From NCBI GenBank assembly GCA_963731615.1, contig CAVSWD010000007.1:1-64000 (forward strand): a DNA stretch of 64,000 bases, read 5' to 3'. Positions within the stretch are counted from its first letter, which is position 1. Each line of letters begins with the position of its first letter. Below the pieces are notes generated by a model. It was not told the DNA's origin. It did no database searches and saw only the letters and a program-made list of their open reading frames with translations. Made by a program: the position numbers and the translations under genes. Source of the stretch: Gaiellasilicea sp963731615. GTDB lineage: Bacteria; Actinomycetota; Thermoleophilia; Gaiellales; Gaiellaceae. This document shows, in pieces, positions 1 to 8,080 of the stretch.

Positions 1-1
1 G

Positions 2-1666
2 ATGCTCGCCAAAGCAATCGCCACCGGCTTCAACTCACCCTTCGTCTCGATCCCGGGCTCCGGCTTCGCGGCGACGTTCATCGGTATCGACGCGATCGTC
101 GTCCGATATGTCGCCCGGAAGGCGAAGAAGCTTGCACGAAAGTGGGGCGGCACCTGCATCGTCTTCATCGACGAGATCGACGCCGTCGGCATGCGTCGTC
201 AGGCGCTCCAAGGCGGTGCCCCAGGCGGCATGGGCGGATTCGTCGCACCCCCGAACCTGCACGAACACCTCTGGTACGGCCCGAGCGGCGCGCTCAACGC
301 GAGCGGCGACCTGATCCTCGAGACGCGCGCGTGGCGCGAGCGGCTGTTCGCCGAGCGCGAGTCGCGGCCACCGGCGCGGACACTCCTGGGCCAGCGCGTC
401 GGCAACGTCGTCAACTTCATGTTCCCGGGCGGGATGGGCTCCGGCGGCTCGCTCGCGCTGAATCAGCTGCTGGTGGTCATGGACGGGATCGACAACCCCC
501 CGTTCATGAGGCGCGTCTTCACGAACCGCACCAACACGACGCTCGACGCCACCTACATCGTCCCGCGCAAGCTCGGCCGGCTGAAGCTGCGCATCCGCCC
601 TCCACGGCCGCGGAGCGAGCAGATCTACTTCATCGGCGCGACGAACGTGCCGATCGATCGCCTCGACCCCGCGCTGATCCGTCCGGGGCGCATGGGCCGT
701 CATGTCTGGTTCCGGACGCCGACGAAGCACGATCGGCTCGACGTCTTCGACCTCTACATCACGAAGGTCGCCCACGAGGCTGAGCTCGACACGCCCGAGC
801 GGCGAGACGAGATCGCCCGGATCACGAACGGCTATTCGCCGGCGATGATCGACCAGGTCTGCTCGATGGCGCTGACGATCGCTCATCACGACGGCCGCGA
901 CCAGTTCGCCTGGGGCGACCTCGTCGAGGCAATGACGTCGATCGAGTCGGGCACCGCGATCGGGGTCGAGTACATCGAGTCCGAGACGAAGGCGGTCGCG
1001 ATCCACGAGGCCGGCCATGCGGCAGCAGGACATGTCTTCATGGAAGGTGCCGAGTCGACGCGCCTCTCGATCCGCATGCGCGGTGGCTCGCTCGGCCATC
1101 ACCAGGCGCTCGAGAAAGAAGAGCGATTCAGCCGCTTCCGCTCCGAAGAGATGGCGCGGCTCGTCTGGACGCTCGGCGCGATGGCTGCGGAGCGCGTCTT
1201 CTACGGCGAGAACTCGAACGGCGTCGGCGGCGACGTCCAGTCCGCAACCGCGCAGGCCGCGTGGATGGTGGGCGCCTCGGCGATGGGCCCGGAGCCCGTC
1301 GAGGTCACGCCGCTCGAGGACGAAACGGAAGAGGACGCGCGCAAGCGGGTGATGAAGCGCTTCCAGGAGATCGGCATCCAGATCATGAACCGGACGAGCG
1401 CCGGTGGCCCGTTCGACGCGAATCCGATCGCCGGCGTGCTCGGCGACCACGACAAGCGCGATCTCGCCGCCCAGATCCTCGGCCAGGCTTATGTCTCGGC
1501 GTACAACTTGATCCGCCACAACAAGGAAGGCGTCGAGAAGATCGCGGACGAGCTCGTCGTGCGCCGCGAGGTCTTCGGCAATGAACTGGTCGCCATCCTC
1601 GACGGCGTCGGACTGACAAAGCCGGAGATCGATCTCTCCCAGGAGGACTCATGGCCGAGGATGTGA
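2..1666 (+). CDS. FtsH-like AAA+ zinc metalloprotease (5' truncated)
   Basis: Membrane-type ATP-dependent protease family (AAA ATPase plus peptidase M41), cut by the window edge just after the expected Walker A motif; residue 1 here is the ATG at position 2, not the true start. Visible motifs are Walker B (FIDEID, residues 55-60), a sensor-1-like IGATN (211-215), an arginine-finger region RPGR (227-230), the zinc site HEAGH (335-339) and a third ligand Asp in GGDVQSAT (about 411); the 72-residue spacing from HEAGH to that Asp resembles classical FtsH. Oddities: about 95 residues, Gly/Met-rich, separate Walker B from NQLLVVMDG, and about 45 more lie before IGATN, where ordinary FtsH has far shorter links. 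The stop overlaps the next gene by 16 nt, so the two are probably cotranscribed. Identity as an M41 AAA protease is secure; orthology with housekeeping FtsH is not. Confidence 0.9.
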   Translation: MLAKAIATGFNSPFVSIPGSGFAATFIGIDAIVVRYVARKAKKLARKWGGTCIVFIDEIDAVGMRRQALQGGAPGGMGGFVAPPNLHEHLWYGPSGALNASGDLILETRAWRERLFAERESRPPARTLLGQRVGNVVNFMFPGGMGSGGSLALNQLLVVMDGIDNPPFMRRVFTNRTNTTLDATYIVPRKLGRLKLRIRPPRPRSEQIYFIGATNVPIDRLDPALIRPGRMGRHVWFRTPTKHDRLDVFDLYITKVAHEAELDTPERRDEIARITNGYSPAMIDQVCSMALTIAHHDGRDQFAWGDLVEAMTSIESGTAIGVEYIESETKAVAIHEAGHAAAGHVFMEGAESTRLSIRMRGGSLGHHQALEKEERFSRFRSEEMARLVWTLGAMAAERVFYGENSNGVGGDVQSATAQAAWMVGASAMGPEPVEVTPLEDETEEDARKRVMKRFQEIGIQIMNRTSAGGPFDANPIAGVLGDHDKRDLAAQILGQAYVSAYNLIRHNKEGVEKIADELVVRREVFGNELVAILDGVGLTKPEIDLSQEDSWPRM

Positions 1667-2499
1667 CAGTCCCCGCGCCCGATGCGGAGCCGCCGATCGT
1701 CCCGCTCAGCCGCAGGGCGGCGCGGAGCGAACAGGCGCGCCGCAGCTCGTATCGGCTTCGCTTCGGCATCATCTACGTCCTGCTGGCTGCAGTGGTCGGA
1801 GCCGGCATCGCTGCCGCGGTTATCCTCGCCGTCCGTCCCGCCCCGCCGGAAGCGGCGAGCTGGTCGACGTGGAAGCCCGAGGGGAGCATCGAGGCGAGCG
1901 CGAAGCAGATCGCAGACCACGTCTCGAAGGGCTACCGGCTGCCGAGCGGCAATCAGCTGGCGGTGGCGCTCGTCGGCCCACCAGAGGTGCAGGACGTCAA
2001 GGTTCGTGCGATCGCCGTTCGCCCCGACACTTCCGCAGGCCAGGCGGAGGAGGACGACATCGACGTGATCGACACGGGCGGCTCGATCATGTACATCCTC
2101 TGCGGTCTCGGCGAGCAGTGCGCGATCAAGGAGGGCAAGGCGAGCGAGGAGCGGCTTCAGCTCCTGCGCCGCGAGGCGCTCGAGCTCTCGCTCTACTCGT
2201 TCAAGTACCTGGACGGGGTCGACTCGGTCGTCGTCTTCCTGCCGCCGGCACCCAACGCCGAGGCGGCCGCGGTGGGCTCGTCGGTGTTCCTGAAGCGCGA
2301 CGAGGTGCGCGACGAGCTGCGGCGGCCACTGGGCCACACGCTGCTGCGGAACGAGCCGCCGACGATCGGCGAGATGGACGCGATCGAGGTCGGCAACGTC
2401 GACCGGCTCACCCGCCCGCGCACGTTCCAGTACGAGTTCCAGGCCGCGCAGGAAGGGAGCGCGATCCTCGTGCTCACGCCGGCCACGCTAGGCTCCTAG
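1651..2499 (+). CDS. Single-span membrane protein of unknown function
   Basis: This 282-aa protein starts inside the end of the FtsH-like gene, an arrangement typical of translational coupling; an AGGAGG sequence sits just ahead of the ATG. Residues 1-35 are polar and basic, about 38-61 form one hydrophobic helix, and the remaining 220 residues are predicted to lie outside the cytoplasm. No catalytic motif is recognised. Because it overlaps a membrane-protease gene, a role as a partner or adaptor, loosely comparable to HflK/HflC for FtsH, is possible, but there is no sequence similarity to those proteins that I can see. Function unknown. Confidence 0.8.
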   Translation: MAEDVTVPAPDAEPPIVPLSRRAARSEQARRSSYRLRFGIIYVLLAAVVGAGIAAAVILAVRPAPPEAASWSTWKPEGSIEASAKQIADHVSKGYRLPSGNQLAVALVGPPEVQDVKVRAIAVRPDTSAGQAEEDDIDVIDTGGSIMYILCGLGEQCAIKEGKASEERLQLLRREALELSLYSFKYLDGVDSVVVFLPPAPNAEAAAVGSSVFLKRDEVRDELRRPLGHTLLRNEPPTIGEMDAIEVGNVDRLTRPRTFQYEFQAAQEGSAILVLTPATLGS

Positions 2500-2504
2500 G
2501 CCGG

Positions 2505-2843
2505 GTGCTCGCCCGCCACCGCGAGGCGCTGGCCCGCGCGCAGGCACGCCTCGACACGCTCTCGCTCTACCCAGCTCCCGTGCGGGTGGATCGCGTGCGC
2601 GTGCGCGTTGCGCCCTGGTTCTTTCGCGTGCCCGGCCTGCGCCGCTACCACGGCTACGCGCTGATCCGGACGATCCTGCTGCGCCGAGAGGATGCCTCGG
2701 ACGACCTCGTGACCCACGAGCTCTGCCACATCTGGCAGTTGCAGCACCGGCCCGTGCACATGGTCGTCACGTACCTGACGACGCGCTATCGCAACAACCC
2801 GTACGAGCGCGAGGCGCGCCGCGCGGTTGAGCTGACCCGTTAA
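2505..2843 (+). CDS. Small HExxH zinc-metallopeptidase-like protein
   Basis: A 112-aa product from a GTG start five bases after the preceding stop, so it probably belongs to the same transcript as the FtsH-like gene. The middle holds HELCH followed by IWQLQH, a gluzincin-type HExxH helix, and the C-terminal part has NPYEREARRA, whose Glu could be the third zinc ligand. The reading frame stays open well upstream, but that part translates to low-complexity sequence antiparallel to nothing sensible, so the GTG at 2505 was chosen. It is much shorter than most HExxH peptidases and lacks a signal peptide. It could be a minimal SprT/DUF-type domain; active proteolysis is not established. Confidence 0.6.
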   Translation: MLARHREALARAQARLDTLSLYPAPVRVDRVRVRVAPWFFRVPGLRRYHGYALIRTILLRREDASDDLVTHELCHIWQLQHRPVHMVVTYLTTRYRNNPYEREARRAVELTR

Positions 2844-2883
2844 GAGCGCCGCTCGGCGGCGGCAAGCACTGACCGCAGCGACG

Positions 2884-2914
2884 ACGTGTCCCAGGGACAG
2901 TCCCTGGGACACGT
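2884..2914. repeat. Perfect 15-bp inverted repeat
   Basis: The arm ACGTGTCCCAGGGAC (2884-2898) is repeated in reverse complement at 2900-2914 with a single central A. It lies between the HExxH gene and the response regulator, 31 bp before the regulator's likely start. It could act as a terminator (no T-run follows), an operator, or a copy of a palindromic repeat; its GGGAC-W-GTCCC core recurs at 39108-39121. Confidence 0.75.
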
Positions 2915-2945
2915 CCCTCACGGCCGTGGCATAGTGCCGCGTTCG

Positions 2946-3326
2946 GTGAACGAAGACCCTCTGATCCGCGTGCTGGTGGTCGACGACCACGAACTCTTCA
3001 CGCATGCACTCACAACGGTGCTCGAGCAGGACGGTCGCTTCGACGTCATCGGCACGGCCGCGACCGGCCGGGACGCGGTCAAGCTTGCGAAGAGCAGCGC
3101 CGCCGACGTCGTGCTGATGGACATGTCGATGCCCGTGCTCGACGGCCCGGCGGCGACCCGTCGCCTGCTCGCGCTCGATCCGGCGCCACACGTGATCGCC
3201 CTCAGCGGGCACACGGACCGCCTCTCGCGCCTGGCCGCCCTCGAGGCAGGCGCAGACGACTTCGTGCTGAAGTCGGTGCCGTTCGACGAGCTCGTGCGGG
3301 TGATCCTGACGACCTGCGGCCGCTGA
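2946..3326 (+). CDS. Receiver-only response regulator (CheY-like)
   Basis: A 126-aa protein consisting only of a REC domain: acidic pair D13-D14 (VVDDHE), phospho-acceptor D59 (VLMDMSMP), S87 (ALSGHT) and K109 (FVLKS) are all in place. There is no DNA-binding or output domain, so it probably acts through protein contact like CheY or Spo0F. GTG 2946 is preferred; starting earlier would read through the perfect inverted repeat. No cognate kinase is adjacent, so its partner must lie elsewhere. Confidence 0.85.
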   Translation: MNEDPLIRVLVVDDHELFTHALTTVLEQDGRFDVIGTAATGRDAVKLAKSSAADVVLMDMSMPVLDGPAATRRLLALDPAPHVIALSGHTDRLSRLAALEAGADDFVLKSVPFDELVRVILTTCGR

Positions 3327-3365
3327 GAGGCGCCGGCGAGGCCCGCCGCTATCCTCCTTCGGCCG

Positions 3366-3438
3366 GCCCCCATCGACTAGTGGTCCAGGTCACCACCCTT
3401 TCAAGGTGGCTGCACGGGTTCGAATCCCGTTGGGGGCA
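3366..3438 (+). tRNA. tRNA-Glu (TTC)
   Basis: The 73-nt sequence folds as a cloverleaf: acceptor strands GCCCCCA and TGGGGGC, T-arm with GGTTCGAATCC, anticodon stem CCACC/GGTGG around loop CTTTCAA, anticodon TTC. Discriminator base A3438; no encoded CCA follows. Confidence 0.95.
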
Positions 3439-3448
3439 TGACGTACAA

Positions 3449-3521
3449 GGGCGGTTAGCTCAGCTGGTAGAGCACCTGCTTTACACGCAGGGGGTCGGCG
3501 GTTCGAGCCCGTCACCGCCCA
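3449..3521 (+). tRNA. tRNA-Val (TAC)
   Basis: Acceptor strands GGGCGGT and ACCGCCC, D-arm AGCTCAGCTGGTAGAGC, anticodon stem CCTGC/GCAGG with loop TTTACAC giving anticodon TAC, T-arm GGTTCGAGCC. It lies 10 nt after tRNA-Glu and is probably cotranscribed. Its 3' half is duplicated at 7150-7193, so this gene looks like an integration target. Confidence 0.95.
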
Positions 3522-3669
3522 TTACTGTTCAAGCCGTTTTACAGGTCTTGGCTCCGTGCACCCGGCACGAACCGGCTGTGCGTGACGCGCACGTGGCGAG
3601 GCGGCGCGAGTCTGGATTCACGAGTAGACGCTCAGCTTGACGCGGCTCTGACAGTCAGGCGGTGAGCCG

Positions 3670-4242
3670 GTGCCCGAACCGGGTAGCGTGACCCACGATG
3701 AGGAACAGCAGCGCCGGCAGAGTCCCGCCCCGGGAGGCGGCGTGATCACGCGCACGGAGCAGGGGCAGGCGCAGGAATACGCCGCCGGTCGACTGGCCGC
3801 CAACGGCATCACCCTCACGGAATCGGAACGGGCGTCGATCGAGGTCGCGGACTTCGGCCTTTCGCGGCTCCGCGAAGTCGGCCTGCAGGTCCTCGTCTAC
3901 GTCAACACCGACCGCTATTGCGCCAAGGAGCTCGTCCTCTATCCGGGTCAGATGTGCCCCGAGCACCGTCATCCACCCTTCGGGCGCTCGCCCGGGAAAG
4001 AGGAGACGTTCCGGTGCCGTTCGGGCGTCGTCCATGTGGAGGTTGCGGGGCAGCAGATCGTGCTCCATCCCGGTGAGCAGGTCACGGTTCCGCCGGACAC
4101 CCTTCACTCGTTTTACGCAGGTGCCAAAGGTGCGGTCGTGTCCGAGTTCTCCTCCACGAGCCGTGACGACCTCGACGTGTTCACGGATCCAGCCGTGCGA
4201 CGCGAGACAATCGTCGAGGACGCTCCAGCAAGCGAGAGTTGA
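3670..4242 (+). CDS. D-lyxose ketol-isomerase-type cupin
   Basis: A 190-aa cupin matching the D-lyxose isomerase family, which interconverts D-lyxose and D-xylulose (often also D-mannose and D-fructose). The metal site is visible as CPEHRH (H99, H101), KEETF (E111/E112) and the second cupin motif PPDTLHSF (H146); the tail SEFSSTSRDDLDVFTDP is also typical of the family. GTG starts are available at 3670 and 3688 and a later one near 3741; the first is used, but the N-terminal 24 residues look non-conserved. It lies 64 bp before a sugar-acid-type dehydratase and 1.8 kb before a glucose-dehydrogenase-like gene, suggesting a sugar catabolic module. Confidence 0.8.
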   Translation: MPEPGSVTHDEEQQRRQSPAPGGGVITRTEQGQAQEYAAGRLAANGITLTESERASIEVADFGLSRLREVGLQVLVYVNTDRYCAKELVLYPGQMCPEHRHPPFGRSPGKEETFRCRSGVVHVEVAGQQIVLHPGEQVTVPPDTLHSFYAGAKGAVVSEFSSTSRDDLDVFTDPAVRRETIVEDAPASES

Positions 4243-4306
4243 CCCGGCGCCTCGCAACGGTTGTGAGGGCCGTTCTCAGAGTTTCGGGCTGACGTAAAGT
4301 CGCGAC

Positions 4307-6004
4307 ATGACACCGCCGCAGGAGGCGCTTCGGCGCCGTGCTCGGTCCGGGCTCGTCGCAGCCGCGGAGCGCGCACCGGCGCGGGCGCACTTCCGTGCGA
4401 TGGGGATCGACCCGGCGCGCCTTGGCGGGCCGATCATCGGCGTCGCCTCGACGTGGACGGGAACGATGCCGTGCAATCTGAACCTGCGCGAGCTTGCCGA
4501 CCGCGTCAGCGAGGGAGTGACCGTCGCAGGCGGCGTCGCGCTCGGCTTCAACACGATCGCCGTCTCGGACAACCAATCGCAGGCGACCCCCGGCATGCGC
4601 GCCTCGCTGATCTCGAGGGAGGTGATCGCCGACTCGATCGAGCTGATGGTGCACGCGCACGACTTCGACGGCATCGTCTGCCTGGTCGGCTGCGACAAGA
4701 CGGTCCCGGCCGCGTTGATGGCGCTCGCGCGCGTCGACAAGCCGGCGGTCGTCCTCTACGGCGGGCCGATGCGCGCGGGGCGCTGGCGCGATCGCGAGGT
4801 CACGATCCAGGACGTCTGGGAGGCGGTCGGAGCGGAGGAGCGGGGGCTGATGCCGCGGGCCGATCTCGACGAGCTCGAGCAGCGCGCGTGTCCGGGCGCG
4901 GGTACGTGCGCGGGCCATTTCACCGCCAACACGATGGCCGTAGCGCTCGACTGCCTCGGGCTCGCCCGGATCGGCGACGGGCTGATCCCGGCCGACGAGC
5001 GTGACGCGAAGGACGTGGCGGCTGCAGAGGCGGGCGTCCTGGCGGTGCAGCTCGTCGAGCAAGCGGTCACGGCACGAAGCTTCCTCGACCGGCGCGCGCT
5101 GCTGAACGCGATGGCCGGGATCGCGGGGAGCGGCGGCTCGACGAACGGGATCCTGCACTTGCTCGCGATCGCGCGCGAGGCGGGTACGACCTTGTCACTC
5201 GCGGACCTGGCAGGCGTCGCGCGCCGGACACCGGTGCTGGCGAGCCTCGCTCCTGCGGGCCGCTTCGTGGCGGAGGACTTCCACCGGGTCGGCGGCAGCG
5301 CCGCGCTGATCCGCGAGCTCCTGCGCGGCGGCTACGTCGACGGCTCCGCGCCGACCGTGGCGGGCACCACGCTCGGGGAGGCAACGGCAAGCGCCGCCGC
5401 GCCAGACGGCGACGTGCTCCTGCCGCTGGAGCAGCCGTTCAAGCCGAGCGGGGCGCTCTACGCCCTGCACGGCAACCTCGCTCCGGAAGGGAGCCTCGTC
5501 AAGCTCGCCGGCACGGAGCGCCGCGTGCACACAGGTCCTGCGCGCGTCTTCGACAGTGAGGAAGCGTGTACCGACGCCGTGCGATCAGGGAACGTGCAAG
5601 CCGGCGACGTGCTCGTCGTCCGCTACGAGGGCCCGGCGGGTGGGCCTGGGATGCGGGAGATGCTCAGCGTGACCGCATCGGTCGTCGGGGCTGGGCTCGG
5701 CGAGTCGATTGCGCTCGTCACCGACGGGCGCTTCTCGGGCGCCACGCGCGGGCTGATGGTGGGTCACGTCGCCCCCGAGGCGGCGCGGGGCGGGCCGCTC
5801 GCGATCGTTCTCGACGGGGACACGATCACGATCGACGTCGAAGCCGAGACACTCGAGGTGACGCTAGGCGGCGCCGAAATCGCCGAGCGGCTCGCCGCGT
5901 GGCAGCCGCCGCCGCTCAGGTACGCGGGCGGCGTGTTCGCTCGCTATCGCGCCCTTGTGGGCTCAGCCTCGGAAGGCGCCGTCCTCCTTCCATACGCAAC
6001 GTGA
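4307..6004 (+). CDS. IlvD/Edd-family dehydratase (sugar acid or dihydroxy-acid)
   Basis: A 565-aa iron-sulfur dehydratase with all the family landmarks: PCN (C56), VGCDKT (C129), CPGAGTC (C195, C201), FTANTM, and the C-terminal DGRFSGATRG and GHVAPEA motifs. The family includes dihydroxy-acid dehydratase of branched-chain amino acid synthesis and dehydratases for gluconate, xylonate and arabinonate. Context favours a sugar acid: an isomerase-like cupin lies upstream and a zinc sugar dehydrogenase begins 46 bp downstream. No ilvB, ilvC or leu gene is nearby. Length agrees with IlvD (about 560 aa). Substrate cannot be read from the sequence alone. Confidence 0.88.
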   Translation: MTPPQEALRRRARSGLVAAAERAPARAHFRAMGIDPARLGGPIIGVASTWTGTMPCNLNLRELADRVSEGVTVAGGVALGFNTIAVSDNQSQATPGMRASLISREVIADSIELMVHAHDFDGIVCLVGCDKTVPAALMALARVDKPAVVLYGGPMRAGRWRDREVTIQDVWEAVGAEERGLMPRADLDELEQRACPGAGTCAGHFTANTMAVALDCLGLARIGDGLIPADERDAKDVAAAEAGVLAVQLVEQAVTARSFLDRRALLNAMAGIAGSGGSTNGILHLLAIAREAGTTLSLADLAGVARRTPVLASLAPAGRFVAEDFHRVGGSAALIRELLRGGYVDGSAPTVAGTTLGEATASAAAPDGDVLLPLEQPFKPSGALYALHGNLAPEGSLVKLAGTERRVHTGPARVFDSEEACTDAVRSGNVQAGDVLVVRYEGPAGGPGMREMLSVTASVVGAGLGESIALVTDGRFSGATRGLMVGHVAPEAARGGPLAIVLDGDTITIDVEAETLEVTLGGAEIAERLAAWQPPPLRYAGGVFARYRALVGSASEGAVLLPYAT

Positions 6005-6050
6005 GCGGCTCGACCCCCTTCGTCGTCGACGGGGGGCTCGCGGCCGTCTG

Positions 6051-7112
6051 ATGCAAGCGCTCGTCGTCCAACCCGGCGAGGCACACACGACGCGCGTGAG
6101 CGAGATCCCGGCAGCGCCCGTGCGCGAGGGTGAGGTGGTAGTGCGGACGCTCGAGGTCGGCGTCTGCGGCACCGATCGCGAGATCTCAGACGGGATCTTT
6201 GGCGTGGCGCCGGAAGGTGACGACCTGCTCGTGCTCGGTCATGAATTCCTCGGTGCCGTCGAGCGGGACGGGCATGGATTCAGGCGTGGCGATCTCGTGA
6301 CGGCGATCGTGCGCCGCTCGTGCTCGCACTGCTTTGCTTGTAGCGAAGGCGCTCCCGACTCCTGCCTCACGGGCGACTATGTCGAGCGCGGCATTACCCG
6401 CCTGCACGGGTTCGCGCGGGAGCTCGTGGCTGAGGATCCGGCTCAGCTGATCCGTGTCCCGCCCTCGCTCGGCCGGCTCGGCGTGCTTGTGGAGCCGGCG
6501 TCGGTCTGCGAGCGGGGGATCCGGCACGCGCGCTCGATCGGCGGCCGCCAGCCTTGGCAGCTTCAGCGCGCTCTGGTGATCGGCGCCGGCGCGATAGGCA
6601 TGCTCTCGACATATCTCCTTCGCCTCGCGGGGCTCGACGTCTGGACCGCTGCGCTCGGCCCAGCCGACGATCCGCGGGCCCGACTGGCGGCCGCCTCGGG
6701 GGCACGCTACGTCTCGACGCCGGCACAACCTCTGACCGTGCTCCGGGAGGAGGTGGGTGGGTTCGATCTGGTCGTAGAGGCGACCGGCGACGCCCAAGTG
6801 ATGGCCGACAGCATCGGGATGCTGCGCCGGAGCGGCGTCGCATGTCTGCTCGGGTTGGACCCGCGGCGTCGGCCCGTCGAGCTCGACGGCCGCGTCATCG
6901 GCGTCGACGCGATCCTTGAGAACCGCGTCGTCTTCGGCAGCGTCAACGCGAACCGAATCGACTGGCTCGCCGCCGTTGAGTCCCTGGATCGAGCCCGCGA
7001 GCGCTGGCCCGACGTCTTGCCGGAGCTCGTTGGCTTACGCGTCCCGCTCGACCGGTTCGCCGAGGCCTTCGAACACACAGGTGTTAAGGCAACGCTTGTG
7101 CTCGACGGCTGA
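6051..7112 (+). CDS. Glucose/sugar 1-dehydrogenase-like zinc MDR
   Basis: A 353-aa medium-chain dehydrogenase of the archaeal glucose-1-dehydrogenase type. The catalytic zinc region shows C39 (GVCGTD) and H64-E65 (LGHEF); a four-cysteine structural zinc lobe is at C91, C94, C97 and C105; the nucleotide-binding GAGAIG is at 178-183. ATG 6051 follows the IlvD-type stop by 46 bp. Enzymes of this group oxidise aldoses to lactones with NAD(P)+. With the upstream dehydratase this would form the first steps of a non-phosphorylative (Entner-Doudoroff or Weimberg-like) route; lactonase and aldolase genes are not in the window. Confidence 0.85.
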   Translation: MQALVVQPGEAHTTRVSEIPAAPVREGEVVVRTLEVGVCGTDREISDGIFGVAPEGDDLLVLGHEFLGAVERDGHGFRRGDLVTAIVRRSCSHCFACSEGAPDSCLTGDYVERGITRLHGFARELVAEDPAQLIRVPPSLGRLGVLVEPASVCERGIRHARSIGGRQPWQLQRALVIGAGAIGMLSTYLLRLAGLDVWTAALGPADDPRARLAAASGARYVSTPAQPLTVLREEVGGFDLVVEATGDAQVMADSIGMLRRSGVACLLGLDPRRRPVELDGRVIGVDAILENRVVFGSVNANRIDWLAAVESLDRARERWPDVLPELVGLRVPLDRFAEAFEHTGVKATLVLDG

Positions 7113-7149
7113 GGAAGCCACCCGCAAGCTGCCGCAGCGCTTCCCGCCG

Positions 7150-7193
7150 GCTTTACACGCAGGGGTCGGCGGTTCGAGTCCGTCACCGCCCAT
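7150..7193 (+). repeat. Duplicated 3' half of tRNA-Val (attachment-site-like)
   Basis: Forty-four bases match tRNA-Val positions 3478-3523 from the anticodon loop through the 3' end and two bases past it, with one G missing in the variable region and one C-to-T change. Without acceptor 5' strand and D-arm it cannot be a tRNA. A tRNA 3'-half duplicate is the classic footprint of a tyrosine-recombinase element; no integrase gene survives here. Confidence 0.85.
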
Positions 7194-7290
7194 CGCTAGA
7201 TCAAGCCTTTTCCGCCCTCTCGGCCTCGTCGCCAGAGGCGCGTCGTCAGCAATGTGGTCAGTAGCGGGTGCGGCGCGCGGCGCCGCCCAC

Positions 7291-7797
7291 CTAGCCGCTG
7301 GCCGCCATTCTTGCCTTTACGCAGGCACGCGACTCCTCGGCACCGTCAGCTTCCATTGTCAGCACCGGCTGAAGCCGGTCATAACCAGGCAACAGCTCTC
7401 GGCCCGCATCACGAGCATCCCCCCAGTCCGAGACTTCCAACGCCAACGGGCTAACCGCCCAAACCTGTCCACTTTCATCAAACTCATCCGTCCACCAGGT
7501 CGCGATGTGCATCGCTCCCGGATCTCCCCCAATGGGCCGCTCCTCGATATAAGCCGAGACGAAGTACACGCTGTCGAACCCTCCTGCCTTCACCGCCTGA
7601 CCAAACCTTAGGGGAGTCGGCCCTCCGAACTCGCCCGCCGAGATTCTTCCGAGAAACGAGCGAGAAACATCGAGGCAGCGCGAGTTCCGAACGTCTCTCG
7701 CCTCGACCGTCCCGGGGGTCTGGGTCACGCTTTCCTCGTCGCTTCCACAACCGGCGAGAGCTAAGACACACGCAAGCGTCAAGCCTGACCACCACAC
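7291..7797 (-). CDS. Predicted lipoprotein, unknown function
   Basis: A 168-aa product from GTG 7797. The N-terminus is a short lipoprotein signal (VWWSGLTLACVLALAGC) with lipobox LAGC followed by GSDEES, so the mature protein should be lipid-anchored outside the membrane. The mature part (about 150 residues) has no recognised domain; sequences such as FVSAYIEERPIGG and IATWWTDEF look like a compact beta-rich fold. An upstream extension in frame exists but would bury the signal peptide. It sits inside the low-GC segment next to the tRNA-Val duplicate, so it may be acquired. Confidence 0.7.
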   Translation of the reverse strand: MWWSGLTLACVLALAGCGSDEESVTQTPGTVEARDVRNSRCLDVSRSFLGRISAGEFGGPTPLRFGQAVKAGGFDSVYFVSAYIEERPIGGDPGAMHIATWWTDEFDESGQVWAVSPLALEVSDWGDARDAGRELLPGYDRLQPVLTMEADGAEESRACVKARMAASG

Positions 7798-7840
7798 GAC
7801 CTCGACTATGGCACACCGCTCGCTGTCCGGAAGGCGAGCG

Positions 7841-8080
7841 TCACCAGCTTGGAACGAGGCAGCAGCTTCTTGCACCTGCGCGCGATGCAACTGCGACCCA
7901 ATCGAGCGCAGCTTTTACGTCTCCGGAAACGAGAGCTTGTTGCGCTTCGCGAAGCCCCAGACGGACGTCTTCCTTCGGGACTAGCTCGACGAGGGACACA
8001 GCAGAGAGGTCAATCCCGAACACCCCGGCGGCGTATTGGCCGCAAAGGAATCCATCTGTTGCCGATCGGAACTCAGCCAC
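7841..8080 (-). CDS. Possible small ORF, 79 aa (weak)
   Basis: The translation contains a plausible amphipathic stretch (VRLGLREAQQALVSGDVKAA) but no known domain, and its end lies just ahead of the lipoprotein start. The surrounding DNA looks like degraded island sequence, so this may be a fragment of a longer former gene. Listed because codon composition is not obviously that of a shadow frame; could be non-coding. Confidence 0.3.
   Translation of the reverse strand: MAEFRSATDGFLCGQYAAGVFGIDLSAVSLVELVPKEDVRLGLREAQQALVSGDVKAALDWVAVASRAGARSCCLVPSW

Noticed and set aside
35..1519. Long open frame antisense to the FtsH-like gene
   Set aside because: Arg/Ala/Asp-rich translation with no domain; typical antisense shadow of a high-GC gene.
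7150..7193. A third functional tRNA
   Set aside because: The 5' acceptor strand, D-arm and part of the anticodon stem are missing.
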